Shown: in pieces, positions 25,183 to 34,061 of the stretch
Position numbering within the stretch: position 1 is the stretch's first letter
Layout: each line of letters opens with the position of its first letter
From: CAZBWS01 sp964495705
GTDB lineage: Bacteria > Pseudomonadota > Gammaproteobacteria > HTCC5015
DNA: 64,000 nucleotides
Assembly (NCBI GenBank): GCA_964495705.1
Contig: CAZBWS010000004.1
Coordinates: 1 to 64,000, forward strand
Direction of reading: 5' to 3'
Notes under the pieces: generated by a model
Databases searched by the model: none
What the model was told of the DNA's origin: nothing
The model's input: only the letters and a program-made list of their open reading frames with translations
Position numbers and translations under genes: made by a program

Positions 25183-25890
25183 TTAAGTTGTAAACTGTAG
25201 CTTGATGCCGGCTACTTCAATGACATCTTCATTGTTTAATGGGTGAGCTTGAGTGCCTATAGCTTCACTATTAATAAGAGGGGTGCGATTGTCTGAACCG
25301 CCCTCTACATGAATGATGAAAAATCCTTGAGGGCGACGTGTAATGGCGGCTACTTGCGTACCCGGTTTGCCAATTGTCGTCAGTGCTTTAATTAGCTCGA
25401 GTTCTTTGCCAGCATTTGCGCCATTCAATATTTGCAGTTTACCTTTTTTACTAACGGGTGCCTGGGGTTGTGCGGCAACCTCTTTGGCCATTTGGGCAAC
25501 TGAAGCATTGACCTGAGCAGATGCTGCTTCGTCAGTAGGCATGCCTGCTGCGTCTGGACGAATAATCATGGTTTTTTCAAAATCACTTTCATCGCTAGCA
25601 GAGTCATTACTGTACTTGATTTGGTGTTTGCCAATACCTATGACATCACTGTCCTTAAGTGCATGTTTCTTTACCAGCGTGCCATTCACATAAGTGCCAT
25701 TAGTACTATTTAAGTCTTCAAGAAATGAATCGTTTAAAATAGTAATCACTTGGCAGTGACGCCCGCTTACAGCGAGGTTGTCAACCGTGATGTCATTGTC
25801 AGGTTTGCGCCCTATAGAAATAGATTCTTTGTCTAAATCATGTTCTGAAATTGTGGCGCCGTTTAGACTTAAAATTAGCTTAGCCGTCAT
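25183..25890 (-). CDS. FHA domain protein
   Basis: A 235-residue cytoplasmic protein. The N-terminal FHA domain (about 22-95) has all key residues: SIGRKPDNDI (phosphothreonine-binding Arg), SGRHCQV and DLNSTNGTYVNG. A linker (about 100-148) contains a Thr in FEKTMIIRP, a plausible phosphosite for the neighbouring kinase. The C-terminal part (about 150-235) looks like a second, degenerate FHA-like fold (LTTIGKPGTQVAAI). It is downstream of the PP2C phosphatase and Ser/Thr kinase genes, forming a phospho-signalling module. Confidence 0.9.
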   Translation of the reverse strand: MTAKLILSLNGATISEHDLDKESISIGRKPDNDITVDNLAVSGRHCQVITILNDSFLEDLNSTNGTYVNGTLVKKHALKDSDVIGIGKHQIKYSNDSASDESDFEKTMIIRPDAAGMPTDEAASAQVNASVAQMAKEVAAQPQAPVSKKGKLQILNGANAGKELELIKALTTIGKPGTQVAAITRRPQGFFIIHVEGGSDNRTPLINSEAIGTQAHPLNNEDVIEVAGIKLQFTT

Positions 25891-25935
25891 ATCTTTGTCC
25901 CTTTATGGGTCTCTTATGGGTTTTGTTTGTTTAGC

Positions 25936-26772
25936 TTAGTTAAAAAACCAATTACTTACTTTATTCATCCAGCCTTGTTTAGCGGGAAAGGGTTTTAGTG
26001 GTCTTACTAAAATCACGGAAATATTATCCTTGCCCCCGCTTTCATTTGCCCGTTTGATCAGCTCCTGAGCTGCTTTCTGAAGATTATCACTAAACTTCTT
26101 GATAGTTAAGTAAATATCTTTGTCTTCTATCATGTCATTTAGGCCGTCAGAGCAAAGCAGATAAATATCTTGGGGTAGCGCAATATCTTCTTGTATATCA
26201 ACATCGACTTCTGCATCAACACCCAGTGCACGCGTGACTAAGTTTTTATTTAGCGAGGTTCGTGCTTCCTCTGGAGTATAGAAGCCGCGGTCTACCAGTT
26301 CTTGCAGCAGGGTGTGATCCTTGCTGATTTGCTCGAGTTGGTCGTTACGCAGGCGGTATAAGCGCGAGTCGCCAACGTGGGCAATAGAGATCCTGTTGTC
26401 GTACAACAGCGCAGAGACGATGGTCGTCCCCATGCCCTTGCACTCTTCGTTGTGTTTTTGTGTGGTGTGAATAATAGCGTTAGATTTTTTAATAACTTCT
26501 TCTAAGGCTAAGCTTTCCATGGAGTAGCCGCGTTCACCATCGATGATAGCAATGTCGCCCTTGGCAATCATCTCTAAATGTTCGCTCAACTCGCTGATGA
26601 CTGTATTGACGGCCAGGGCGCTGGCGACTTCTCCTGCCTTATAACCGCCCATGCCATCGGCTAGTACAACTAAGCCCATTTCCAGTTCGGTGCCTATGCT
26701 GTCCTCATTATGTTGGCGCTTCATGCCGGTATCGGTAGCGCCAGCAATCTCAATTTTTCCGACTAGATCCAT
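25936..26772 (-). CDS. PP2C-type Ser/Thr protein phosphatase
   Basis: A 278-residue PPM/PP2C phosphatase. Metal-binding motifs run in order: GMKRQHNEDSIG, VVLADGMGGYKAGEVAS, MGTTIVSALL, IAHVGDSRLYRL, LLCSDGLNDMI and GKDNISVILV. It presumably reverses phosphorylation by the kinase encoded immediately upstream, nine bases away, with GGGGGC before its ATG. Confidence 0.95.
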   Translation of the reverse strand: MDLVGKIEIAGATDTGMKRQHNEDSIGTELEMGLVVLADGMGGYKAGEVASALAVNTVISELSEHLEMIAKGDIAIIDGERGYSMESLALEEVIKKSNAIIHTTQKHNEECKGMGTTIVSALLYDNRISIAHVGDSRLYRLRNDQLEQISKDHTLLQELVDRGFYTPEEARTSLNKNLVTRALGVDAEVDVDIQEDIALPQDIYLLCSDGLNDMIEDKDIYLTIKKFSDNLQKAAQELIKRANESGGKDNISVILVRPLKPFPAKQGWMNKVSNWFFN

Positions 26773-26781
26773 GCTGCCCCC

Positions 26782-29412
26782 TTAACCTAGCTCTTTGATC
26801 AGCTCTTTGATGTCTTCAGCCATTTGCAGGCCATCCGCATAGCGCTGTTCTGGGTCTTTTTCTAGGGCTTTTTGGATGATGTTATCCAGCCTAGCTGGTA
26901 ACTCTGGGTCTTCGACTAAAATACTAGGGGTTTCGTCATTGGTGATCTTAAACATCAAAGTGGCCATAGATTCGGCTACAAAGGGTAGCTTGCCACAGGC
27001 CATTTGATAGAGCATAACGCCTAGAGAGAATAAGTCGGAGCGCCCATCAACCTTCTTGCCTGATAACTGCTCTGGAGACATGAAGGACGGTGTACCAAGC
27101 ACCACGCCTGTTTTCGTTTTGCTGGCATCGGTGATACGTGCAATACCAAAGTCAGTTACTTTAGTGATTTTGCTTTCTGGGTCATACATGATGTTGGCAG
27201 GCTTAATGTCGCGATGTACCACATTGAATTTGTGCGCATAGGCTAGGGCGTCAGCACATTCTGCGACAATCGTTAATACCGTTGGCAAGGGCAATAGTGC
27301 GGCTGGCTTACAGTTAGGCGCTAAATCTTTACCTTTCAAGAATTCCATGGCGATATAAGCAAGGTCATGTTCATCGCCCGCATCATAGATGGTAACAATG
27401 TTGGGGTGATTCAAGCGACCTGCTGTCTCAGCTTCGCGGAAGAAGCGCTCTTTTACTTCCTCTAGCTCGTCTTCATCAAACTCTTGAGCCAAGGCCATAG
27501 TTTTAATCGCCACGGTACGACTAATCTTAGGGTCTTCGCCTAGATAAACTACACCCATTGCACCTTTACCTAGTTCTTTTTGTATTTCGTAACGGCCTAG
27601 CATAGGCTTCTGCATACCGTCGCCTTCCATGATGAGTGTGCCAGCAGTACCGCCGCCAGCGCCACCGAGTACCAATGTCTCGTCAAGCTTTTTGCTACGC
27701 TCAATACGCTGCTTAACATCGCGGAAATTAATATCTGTCTTAGCAATATGTTCATAGGCATTTGCAGCCTTAGAGAACTGGCGCTTGCGCTCAAAATCTA
27801 GGGCGAGGTTATAGATGACTTCCATCAAACCTTCGTCCATAGGGCACTTCCGGAAGCGATCGAAAGCCATATCCAAGTCACCTTTACCTTGATAGGCAAG
27901 ACCGAGCATTTTGTTAGTTTCCGCAGCGTCCAAGTCTGACGCCATTTTCCCGCGTTCGGTGAGTAGGAAGCGCTTGGTAGTCACTAGTAGATAACCGATG
28001 ATTAGTAGGCTGGTCGGCAGCATGAGCTCTATCCACATTGAGCTGCCTGTCATCAGTGTGTAATGAGTAAAGAACATACCCAGAGCTAACACGATAGTGG
28101 CAATAGCACTATTGCGTGCGTTTAGCCTGGGTAGTATGAACATGAGGAATGCGGATATGCTGAGAAAGGCTAGGATGGTGACCCAGATTCCCCAGTCGGG
28201 CTTTACGAAGAAGTCTTCGCCCATGATGCTAGAAACAATATGCGCTAGGGCAATAACAGGGGGAGTGCTGGGGTTGGTTGGTGTAGCAAGAGGCTGGCCA
28301 ACGCCAACGGCAGTTGGGCCGATGAGTACAACTTTGTCCTTGTATTTAGATAATGGGATTTTCTCGGTCACTATGTCGAAAATAGAATCGACAGGGAAGG
28401 CGCCTTCTTGGTAGTAGAAATTATTCATGCTGAGGTCGGCGTTAGTGCCGATAAATAGCTTGCCTAGGCCGATGCCTTCGCCTAGTTTTAGGTCGATTTT
28501 TTCTTGCTTGATACCTAAATAACTGGCTGCAACTTGTAGTGCAAATGAAGGGTAGTATTGACCGTTGTATGATATTGCCAATTGCTCAGAGCGAATTTTA
28601 CCATCGACATCGGGCAGTATGGTTAGGTGTCCTAGGCGTTGAGCTGCTTCAGCATAACTTTGTAAGGGGTAGGCCGCTTGCTGCATTTCAATCGGCATAA
28701 GTCCGTATTCTTGGGCGCTAACACGGTCTGTGACTGTGCTGAGTGTTGCACTTTGAATGTATGTAGGGAGTTCATCAGGAGCACGGTAGGGGTCGCCATA
28801 GCCTAACCAGATCTGACTAACTACATTCCCCGCCGATGCCATCGCCTGGGAAAGCTGTAGGTCCGCATTGAGTGCGTCTTCGGCTTCATAAAGTGTAAAC
28901 AGTAGATTAGCTGCATCGTCAGCGGTGCGCTTGGTAAAGGGGTCTAAGCTAGGTTCTTGATCAACAGCGTTTATCCCTGCTAATAAGTCATCCGCATTGA
29001 GTTCTGTAGAGAGGCTGGACTCAGCTTCAGCCAAGGCAGCTAAATCGTTCAGGCTAGATTGCTCGAAAAATTCACGCATTGAGCTGATATAGCTTAAGCC
29101 TGGATCAGTTTGTGGCTCTGAAAATAATGGCACATAGCCAATAACTGCCGGCTCACCTTGTGAAATAAAGTTGATGATTTCAGCTTGTTGGCTACGCGGC
29201 CATGGCCAGCGGCCAATATTAGCAATACTGGTGTCATCGATAGCGATAACGGCAACTTTATCACTGGGGGTGGCTTCTGAGTGGCTTACGCCAAAGTCGT
29301 AGGCGGCGCGTTCAAAATTATCAAAAAGAGGTGTTGCTCTACTGAGGATAAAGACTGCAATAATGATGATGAGGCTGGCAAACCAGTCACTCTTCCAAAA
29401 GCTTGTTTTCAT
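26782..29412 (-). CDS. CHASE2 sensor Ser/Thr protein kinase
   Basis: A 876-residue transmembrane kinase. Layout: N-terminal membrane helix (SDWFASLIIIIAVFILS); large extracytoplasmic CHASE2 sensor (about 30-390, with VAVIAIDDTSIANIGRWPWPRSQQAEI); three membrane helices (about 395-475); a TPR-like cytoplasmic segment (LGLAYQGKGDLDMAFDRFRKC); and a C-terminal Hanks-type kinase with GKGAMGVVYLG, VAIKTMAL, HRDIKPANIMYD, DFGIARI and GTPSFMSPEQL. All catalytic residues are present. ATG 29412 is chosen; extending upstream requires a TTG at 29481. The ligand is unknown. Confidence 0.93.
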   Translation of the reverse strand: MKTSFWKSDWFASLIIIIAVFILSRATPLFDNFERAAYDFGVSHSEATPSDKVAVIAIDDTSIANIGRWPWPRSQQAEIINFISQGEPAVIGYVPLFSEPQTDPGLSYISSMREFFEQSSLNDLAALAEAESSLSTELNADDLLAGINAVDQEPSLDPFTKRTADDAANLLFTLYEAEDALNADLQLSQAMASAGNVVSQIWLGYGDPYRAPDELPTYIQSATLSTVTDRVSAQEYGLMPIEMQQAAYPLQSYAEAAQRLGHLTILPDVDGKIRSEQLAISYNGQYYPSFALQVAASYLGIKQEKIDLKLGEGIGLGKLFIGTNADLSMNNFYYQEGAFPVDSIFDIVTEKIPLSKYKDKVVLIGPTAVGVGQPLATPTNPSTPPVIALAHIVSSIMGEDFFVKPDWGIWVTILAFLSISAFLMFILPRLNARNSAIATIVLALGMFFTHYTLMTGSSMWIELMLPTSLLIIGYLLVTTKRFLLTERGKMASDLDAAETNKMLGLAYQGKGDLDMAFDRFRKCPMDEGLMEVIYNLALDFERKRQFSKAANAYEHIAKTDINFRDVKQRIERSKKLDETLVLGGAGGGTAGTLIMEGDGMQKPMLGRYEIQKELGKGAMGVVYLGEDPKISRTVAIKTMALAQEFDEDELEEVKERFFREAETAGRLNHPNIVTIYDAGDEHDLAYIAMEFLKGKDLAPNCKPAALLPLPTVLTIVAECADALAYAHKFNVVHRDIKPANIMYDPESKITKVTDFGIARITDASKTKTGVVLGTPSFMSPEQLSGKKVDGRSDLFSLGVMLYQMACGKLPFVAESMATLMFKITNDETPSILVEDPELPARLDNIIQKALEKDPEQRYADGLQMAEDIKELIKELG

Positions 29413-29587
29413 GTGATATTGCCCGATAATTATATTTCCATAATGATAGATCGATAATACCCCAAAGCCTTGTATTGACAAGGTGTTTTTGAGTAAATGG
29501 CAAGAGTGTTACAGTCTTGTATAAAATCCTTTTCAATATATGCCAGCAATTGCGCTAGACTAATATAAATTGTTCAAAAAACCGATT

Positions 29588-31183
29588 ATGAATCAAAAAC
29601 TCAATAAAATATCTCGTTTAAATGAAATCGGCATCGCCCTATCAGCAGAGAAAGAACTGCCGTCTTTACTCGAACGCATATTAAAGGGCGCAAAGGAGCT
29701 AACAGGGGCTGATGGCGGGTCCTTATATCGGCTTACTTCTAGACAAACATTACGCTTTGAGGTGATTGCCACTGACTCTTTAAATATTGCTATGGGCGGT
29801 ACTACGGGTAAGGAGATCACCTTTCCCGAAATTCAATTGCAAAATGAGTCGGGCGCAAACTTATCCAATGTGGTGAGTTGTGCGGTGAATGAAGGAAGGG
29901 TGATTAATATTGATAATGTTTATGCGGCGGAAGATTATGATTTTAGTGGTACGCGTATTTTTGATCAAAATACAGGCTATAAGACGCAGTCTATTCTTAC
30001 CATACCCCTAAAAAACCATGAAGATGACACAATTGGCGCTCTGCAGTTAATTAATGCCTTAGATGATATTACTGGAGAAGTAGTGCCTTTTTCCCTAGAG
30101 GCACAAAACTTAGCCAAGTCATTGGCATCACAGGCTGCGGTGGCCCTGACAAACCAAAAGCTTGTTGATGATTTACAGCAGTTGTTTGAATCTTTTATTC
30201 AATTGATCGCGACCGCGATTGATGAGAAATCCCCTTATACTGGTTCTCATTGTCGACGTATTCCGGTGCTAACTATGATGTTGGCAGAAGCTTGCCATAG
30301 CATTGACGACGGTGCTTTATCTGAATTTAGTATGAGTGATCAAGATCGCTACGAGTTGCGCACTGCTGCTTGGCTGCATGATTGTGGCAAGATTACTTCA
30401 CCAGAATACGTAATGGATAAAGCGACAAAACTAGAAACCATATTTGATCGCATTGAGTTGGTTGATACACGTATTGAAGTACTTAAGCGTGATGTTGAAA
30501 TTGAGATGCTAAAAGCTCAGCTAAAGGGTGGGGATGCAGATAGCCTGGCAAAACAATACCAGCAACAACTTCAAGACTTAGAAGAAGAGCGTGCATTTTT
30601 GCGAACAGCTAATATCGGTGGTGAATTTATGACCGAAGAGGCGCAGCAAAGAGTGGAAGAAATTGCTCAACACCGATGGCTTAACCCTGATGGGGAGTGG
30701 GTTAAGTTATTAAATGAAGATGAAATTTATAATTTAAATATCGCTAAGGGAACGCTGACCTCGGAAGAGCGTACTATCATCAATAATCACATGGTCGCTA
30801 CTATCAATATGTTAGAAGCGTTACCGTTTCCAAAGCATCTGCAGCGTGTACCTGAATATGCCGGTGGGCACCATGAAAAAATGGATGGTACAGGTTACCC
30901 CAAAGGTTTGCGCCGCGATGAAATGTCGGTGCCTGCACGAGTCATGGCTATTGCAGATATATTTGAAGCCTTGTCAGCAAGGGATAGGCCCTATAAGCAG
31001 GGTAAGAAATTGACTGAATGTCTAAGAATACTGGGCTTTATGTGCAAGGATAACCATATTGACCCAGATATTTTTGATGTGTTTGTGCAGCAGAAAGTAT
31101 ATATGCAGTTCGCCGAAGAGTTTATGCATCCAGAGCAAATTGACGAGGTTGATGTTAATCAAATTCCAGGCTACGCGGCATGA
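29588..31183 (+). CDS. GAF domain HD-GYP phosphodiesterase
   Basis: A 531-residue cytoplasmic protein. A GAF sensor domain (about 15-190) with LTGADGGSLYRL precedes an HD-GYP domain, the c-di-GMP phosphodiesterase type. HD motif HDCGKI and GYP motif HHEKMDGTGYPKG are intact, and DIFEALSARDRPYK is present. Between them is an inserted charged helical region (about 285-370, coiled-coil-like: VEIEMLKAQLKGGDADSLAKQYQQQLQDLEEERAF). Start choice is uncertain: no good ribosome-binding site precedes ATG 29588 or the in-frame TTG 29570. It diverges from the kinase gene. Confidence 0.9.
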   Translation: MNQKLNKISRLNEIGIALSAEKELPSLLERILKGAKELTGADGGSLYRLTSRQTLRFEVIATDSLNIAMGGTTGKEITFPEIQLQNESGANLSNVVSCAVNEGRVINIDNVYAAEDYDFSGTRIFDQNTGYKTQSILTIPLKNHEDDTIGALQLINALDDITGEVVPFSLEAQNLAKSLASQAAVALTNQKLVDDLQQLFESFIQLIATAIDEKSPYTGSHCRRIPVLTMMLAEACHSIDDGALSEFSMSDQDRYELRTAAWLHDCGKITSPEYVMDKATKLETIFDRIELVDTRIEVLKRDVEIEMLKAQLKGGDADSLAKQYQQQLQDLEEERAFLRTANIGGEFMTEEAQQRVEEIAQHRWLNPDGEWVKLLNEDEIYNLNIAKGTLTSEERTIINNHMVATINMLEALPFPKHLQRVPEYAGGHHEKMDGTGYPKGLRRDEMSVPARVMAIADIFEALSARDRPYKQGKKLTECLRILGFMCKDNHIDPDIFDVFVQQKVYMQFAEEFMHPEQIDEVDVNQIPGYAA

Positions 31184-31202
31184 TTACTTATTAATACTTA
31201 TG

Positions 31203-31229
31203 AAAAAGGCAGCCACTGGCTGCCTTTTT
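31203..31229. terminator. Terminator between HD-GYP and cNMP-rhodanese genes
   Basis: Stem AGGCAGCC / GGCTGCCT with A- and T-tracts; bidirectional between convergent genes. Confidence 0.9.
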
Positions 31230-31234
31230 ATTAC

Positions 31235-32302
31235 TTAAGCTATCTTTTTATCTTCTTCTGGAACAGCGTTTAAGCCGTCTTTTAATACGTAGGTATCAAA
31301 GCCTCTCTCGGCCAATAAATACGCCGCCGCAGAACTTCGACGACTAGTGTCACAGCAAATGATCAGTTTTTTGCTGGAGTCTAGCGTTTTATACTTCATA
31401 CGCAAAAAAATCAGAGGCATATGTATCGCGTTGGGTACATGGTTGTTGGCGAACTCGCTTGGCAAGCGAACATCAAGCCAAATCACATTGTCGTCTTCAG
31501 TAGACATTTTCTGTGCAGCAGGGAAGTCAACCCAGTTCAGAATGGGTTCATTAAGTAAGTTAATGAAATTTTCTTTAGATAGGCGAACTAATGAACCTCG
31601 CGTTAGCATAGTGATTGTAGCGTTGCGCTTGGCGTCAGAAATTAGTGCCTCTTCACCAAAACTATCTCCAGAGCCCAGTTCGGCTAGTTTAACGCCCTTG
31701 GGATTGGTTGGGGTAGCGCGTGTAACTAAGGCGCGTCCAGATTTAATAACATAGAAGAAATCACCGTCTTCGCCTTGGCTAATGATTTTCTCGCCTGGGC
31801 TAAAGTCCACCGTTTCCATGCACAAAAACATAGACTGAATATTAGTCGATGGAATTTTGTGGAAGGCTTTGCATTGTAAAATTTGGTTCATCCAGTCTTC
31901 TTGACCGTCATCTGCGCTGTCTAGCTCTTCTACTTGATAGGTGCCTGTCTGGTCCCAAGTAAGCATGATGTCCAAAAGGTTGCTGTCTACCGAGAGCACC
32001 TCTGCATCTTTTAAAACACGGCAAGTGTGACTACGCGGTTGATTGTGGCAGACGGGGTGTTTGGAGACATCAGTTCCCCCTGTTAGATGGAGTACACGTT
32101 GATTGTTGGGGTCGATTAGCTCTACCTCACCACTGAGAATATAGATGTTTTGCTTGTCAGTTTCCCCAACTTTAAACACTAACTTGCCTGCGGGGACCTT
32201 TGTTACAACGGCTTTGCCCGCAAGCTCGTGTAAGTTTTCAGGGTTTAGTCCATTCAAGGGAACCAGTGTTGCCAATAGCCCTTTGTCCAAGGTGTTACTC
32301 AT
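31235..32302 (-). CDS. Tandem cyclic-nucleotide-binding domains plus rhodanese
   Basis: A 355-residue cytoplasmic protein. Domain 1 (about 5-125) and domain 2 (about 145-255; MFLCMETVDFSPGEKIISQGEDGDFFYVIKSG, LGSGDSFGEEALISDAKRNATI) are cNMP-binding folds; only the second carries a convincing phosphate-binding cassette (SFGEEALISDAKRNATI). A C-terminal rhodanese domain (about 262-350; VIWLDVRLPSEFANNHVPNAIHMPL) has an active-site Cys in CCDTSRRSSAAA. No DNA-binding domain is seen, so it is not a CRP-type regulator. Confidence 0.9.
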   Translation of the reverse strand: MSNTLDKGLLATLVPLNGLNPENLHELAGKAVVTKVPAGKLVFKVGETDKQNIYILSGEVELIDPNNQRVLHLTGGTDVSKHPVCHNQPRSHTCRVLKDAEVLSVDSNLLDIMLTWDQTGTYQVEELDSADDGQEDWMNQILQCKAFHKIPSTNIQSMFLCMETVDFSPGEKIISQGEDGDFFYVIKSGRALVTRATPTNPKGVKLAELGSGDSFGEEALISDAKRNATITMLTRGSLVRLSKENFINLLNEPILNWVDFPAAQKMSTEDDNVIWLDVRLPSEFANNHVPNAIHMPLIFLRMKYKTLDSSKKLIICCDTSRRSSAAAYLLAERGFDTYVLKDGLNAVPEEDKKIA

Positions 32303-32345
32303 TTTAAATGCCCGATTATGTGTTACTTAATTGTTGTGCGGTCTG

Positions 32346-33950
32346 CTATATGTCAGATGACTGCTTAGTTACATCTACATAGAGTACCAAGCGTTGGCCT
32401 GGTTGTAGATACTTATTTTTGCTCAGTTGGTTCCATTTGACAATATCTTTTACTGCAACGCGGAATCTACCTGCGATTGTCGATAGAGAGTCGCCACGAC
32501 GCACAGGGTAATTGACCTTGCGAGGTGTTTTGGCCTGGCTAGGCCCTAGGCGCTGTGGGCCGCTGCGTTGGATGTTTGACCATACAAGTAATTTTTGCCC
32601 CACTTGCAGCTTGTCTATAGGTGATTTTCCATTCCATTTTGCTAAAGACTTATGACTTACTTTGTATTGTGTGGCTATCTTCCACCAGCTATCGCCGCGT
32701 TTAACCGTGTGTATTTGCTTATTACCTCGACCTTTGGCGGAGAGTATTTTCTGTTGCCGTTGTTCGCTACTTAAGCCGTAGGCTGAACTGGATTTATTGG
32801 CTGTGGGGATAAGTAAATATTTTCCTATACGTAAATTATTACCACGCAATTGGTTATTGGATTCTTTGATTTGTCGGGTGGTTGTTTTGTAGCGTTGGGC
32901 AATTTGGCTGAGGGTGTCCCCTGAAACTATTTTATGCCTTTTCCACAATACGCGCTGTTGTTTGGGGAGTGCTGACTCAGCTAGCTGAAAGGCACTCACA
33001 CGATCCAAGGGCAGCAGTAAGTGGTGTGGGCCTGTAGGCGGCGTCGACCAACGATTAAAGCCTGGGTTCAGGGCATGTAACTCATCTATGCTCATCTGAG
33101 CAAGGTTGGCAGCAATGGAGAGGTCGAGTTGGCCGTTTAGGTCAACGAGTTGTACAGCCGGTTGATTGGGAATATCACACAGGCTATGCCCGTATTTTTC
33201 AGGGTTTTCGACAATGATAGCTACAGCCAATAACTTAGGTACATAGCTCATAGTTTCCTTGGGTAAGCGCAGTGACCAGTAGTCGATAGGCTTGCCACGT
33301 TGTTTATTGCGTCGCACTGCCTTAATGACATGCCCTGGGCCAGCGTTATAGCCTGCTAAGGTGTGAAGCCAGTCTTGTTTGAGCATTTTGTTGACAGACA
33401 GTAGGTATTTGGCCGCGCCGCGATTAGCCATGTAAACGTCACGGCGGCCGTCATACCACCAGTTTTGTTCTAAGCCAACCAGACGCCCAGTGCCAGGAAT
33501 GAACTGCCACAACCCTGCAGCACGGCCAGAAGAGTAAGAAAATGGTAGGAATGCACTCTCAATCACTGGCAGTAAGGCCATCTCAAGGGGAATGTTATTT
33601 TGTTCTAGTACTTCAACAATGTCATATAGAAAAGGGCGTGCGCGTTCACAGACACGTTGCATGTGTTTAGGGTGCTTTACATACCAATTGATTTGAGCTT
33701 GAATGCGTTTGTTGATCTTTTTGTCTAAACTAAAGCCCGCCACAATACGTGGCCAAATGGTCGTGTCTTTAATCTCGACCTCGACAGGGGATGGCTCATG
33801 AATGATTTGTGTTTCTTCTGCAATAGCGACTGTCGTCGAGGTTAAGTCAGCTTGTTGGACTACAGCGTTATTGCGCTGAGGCTGGCTTGCGCAGCCTGCG
33901 ATGACAAATAGGCAAGCTAAAATAATGGGGTAGCTAAATCTAATGATAAT
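32346..33950 (-). CDS. mltD: Membrane-bound lytic murein transglycosylase D, non-ATG start
   Basis: A lipoprotein that cleaves peptidoglycan glycan strands. It has the SLT domain (LLPVIESAFLPFSYSSGRAAGLWQFIPGTGR with catalytic Glu; LAGYNAGPGHVIKA) and three C-terminal LysM domains. The first GTG/ATG-type start (GTG 33743) is too late: in the same frame upstream lie MltD-typical residues (DTTIWPRIVAGFSL) and a full lipoprotein signal (IIIRFSYPIILACLFVIAGC). That open frame has no ATG, GTG or TTG before the signal. GAGG lies 5 bases before ATT 33950, so an ATT (or nearby ATC/ATT) start is proposed, giving 534 residues. Confidence 0.88.
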   Translation of the reverse strand: MIIRFSYPIILACLFVIAGCASQPQRNNAVVQQADLTSTTVAIAEETQIIHEPSPVEVEIKDTTIWPRIVAGFSLDKKINKRIQAQINWYVKHPKHMQRVCERARPFLYDIVEVLEQNNIPLEMALLPVIESAFLPFSYSSGRAAGLWQFIPGTGRLVGLEQNWWYDGRRDVYMANRGAAKYLLSVNKMLKQDWLHTLAGYNAGPGHVIKAVRRNKQRGKPIDYWSLRLPKETMSYVPKLLAVAIIVENPEKYGHSLCDIPNQPAVQLVDLNGQLDLSIAANLAQMSIDELHALNPGFNRWSTPPTGPHHLLLPLDRVSAFQLAESALPKQQRVLWKRHKIVSGDTLSQIAQRYKTTTRQIKESNNQLRGNNLRIGKYLLIPTANKSSSAYGLSSEQRQQKILSAKGRGNKQIHTVKRGDSWWKIATQYKVSHKSLAKWNGKSPIDKLQVGQKLLVWSNIQRSGPQRLGPSQAKTPRKVNYPVRRGDSLSTIAGRFRVAVKDIVKWNQLSKNKYLQPGQRLVLYVDVTKQSSDI

Positions 33951-34061
33951 TGTTTCCTCAATTCTTGGGCGAACTATACGGATTTAGGGGTATAGTGACA
34001 AGTTGTTAAGTGCTCGAAAATGAAGATTGTATACACACAGAACTGCCCCTAAAATCCTACT

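Noticed and set aside
33743..33745. GTG 33743 as mltD start
   Set aside because: It would remove the signal peptide and conserved MltD residues encoded in frame upstream.
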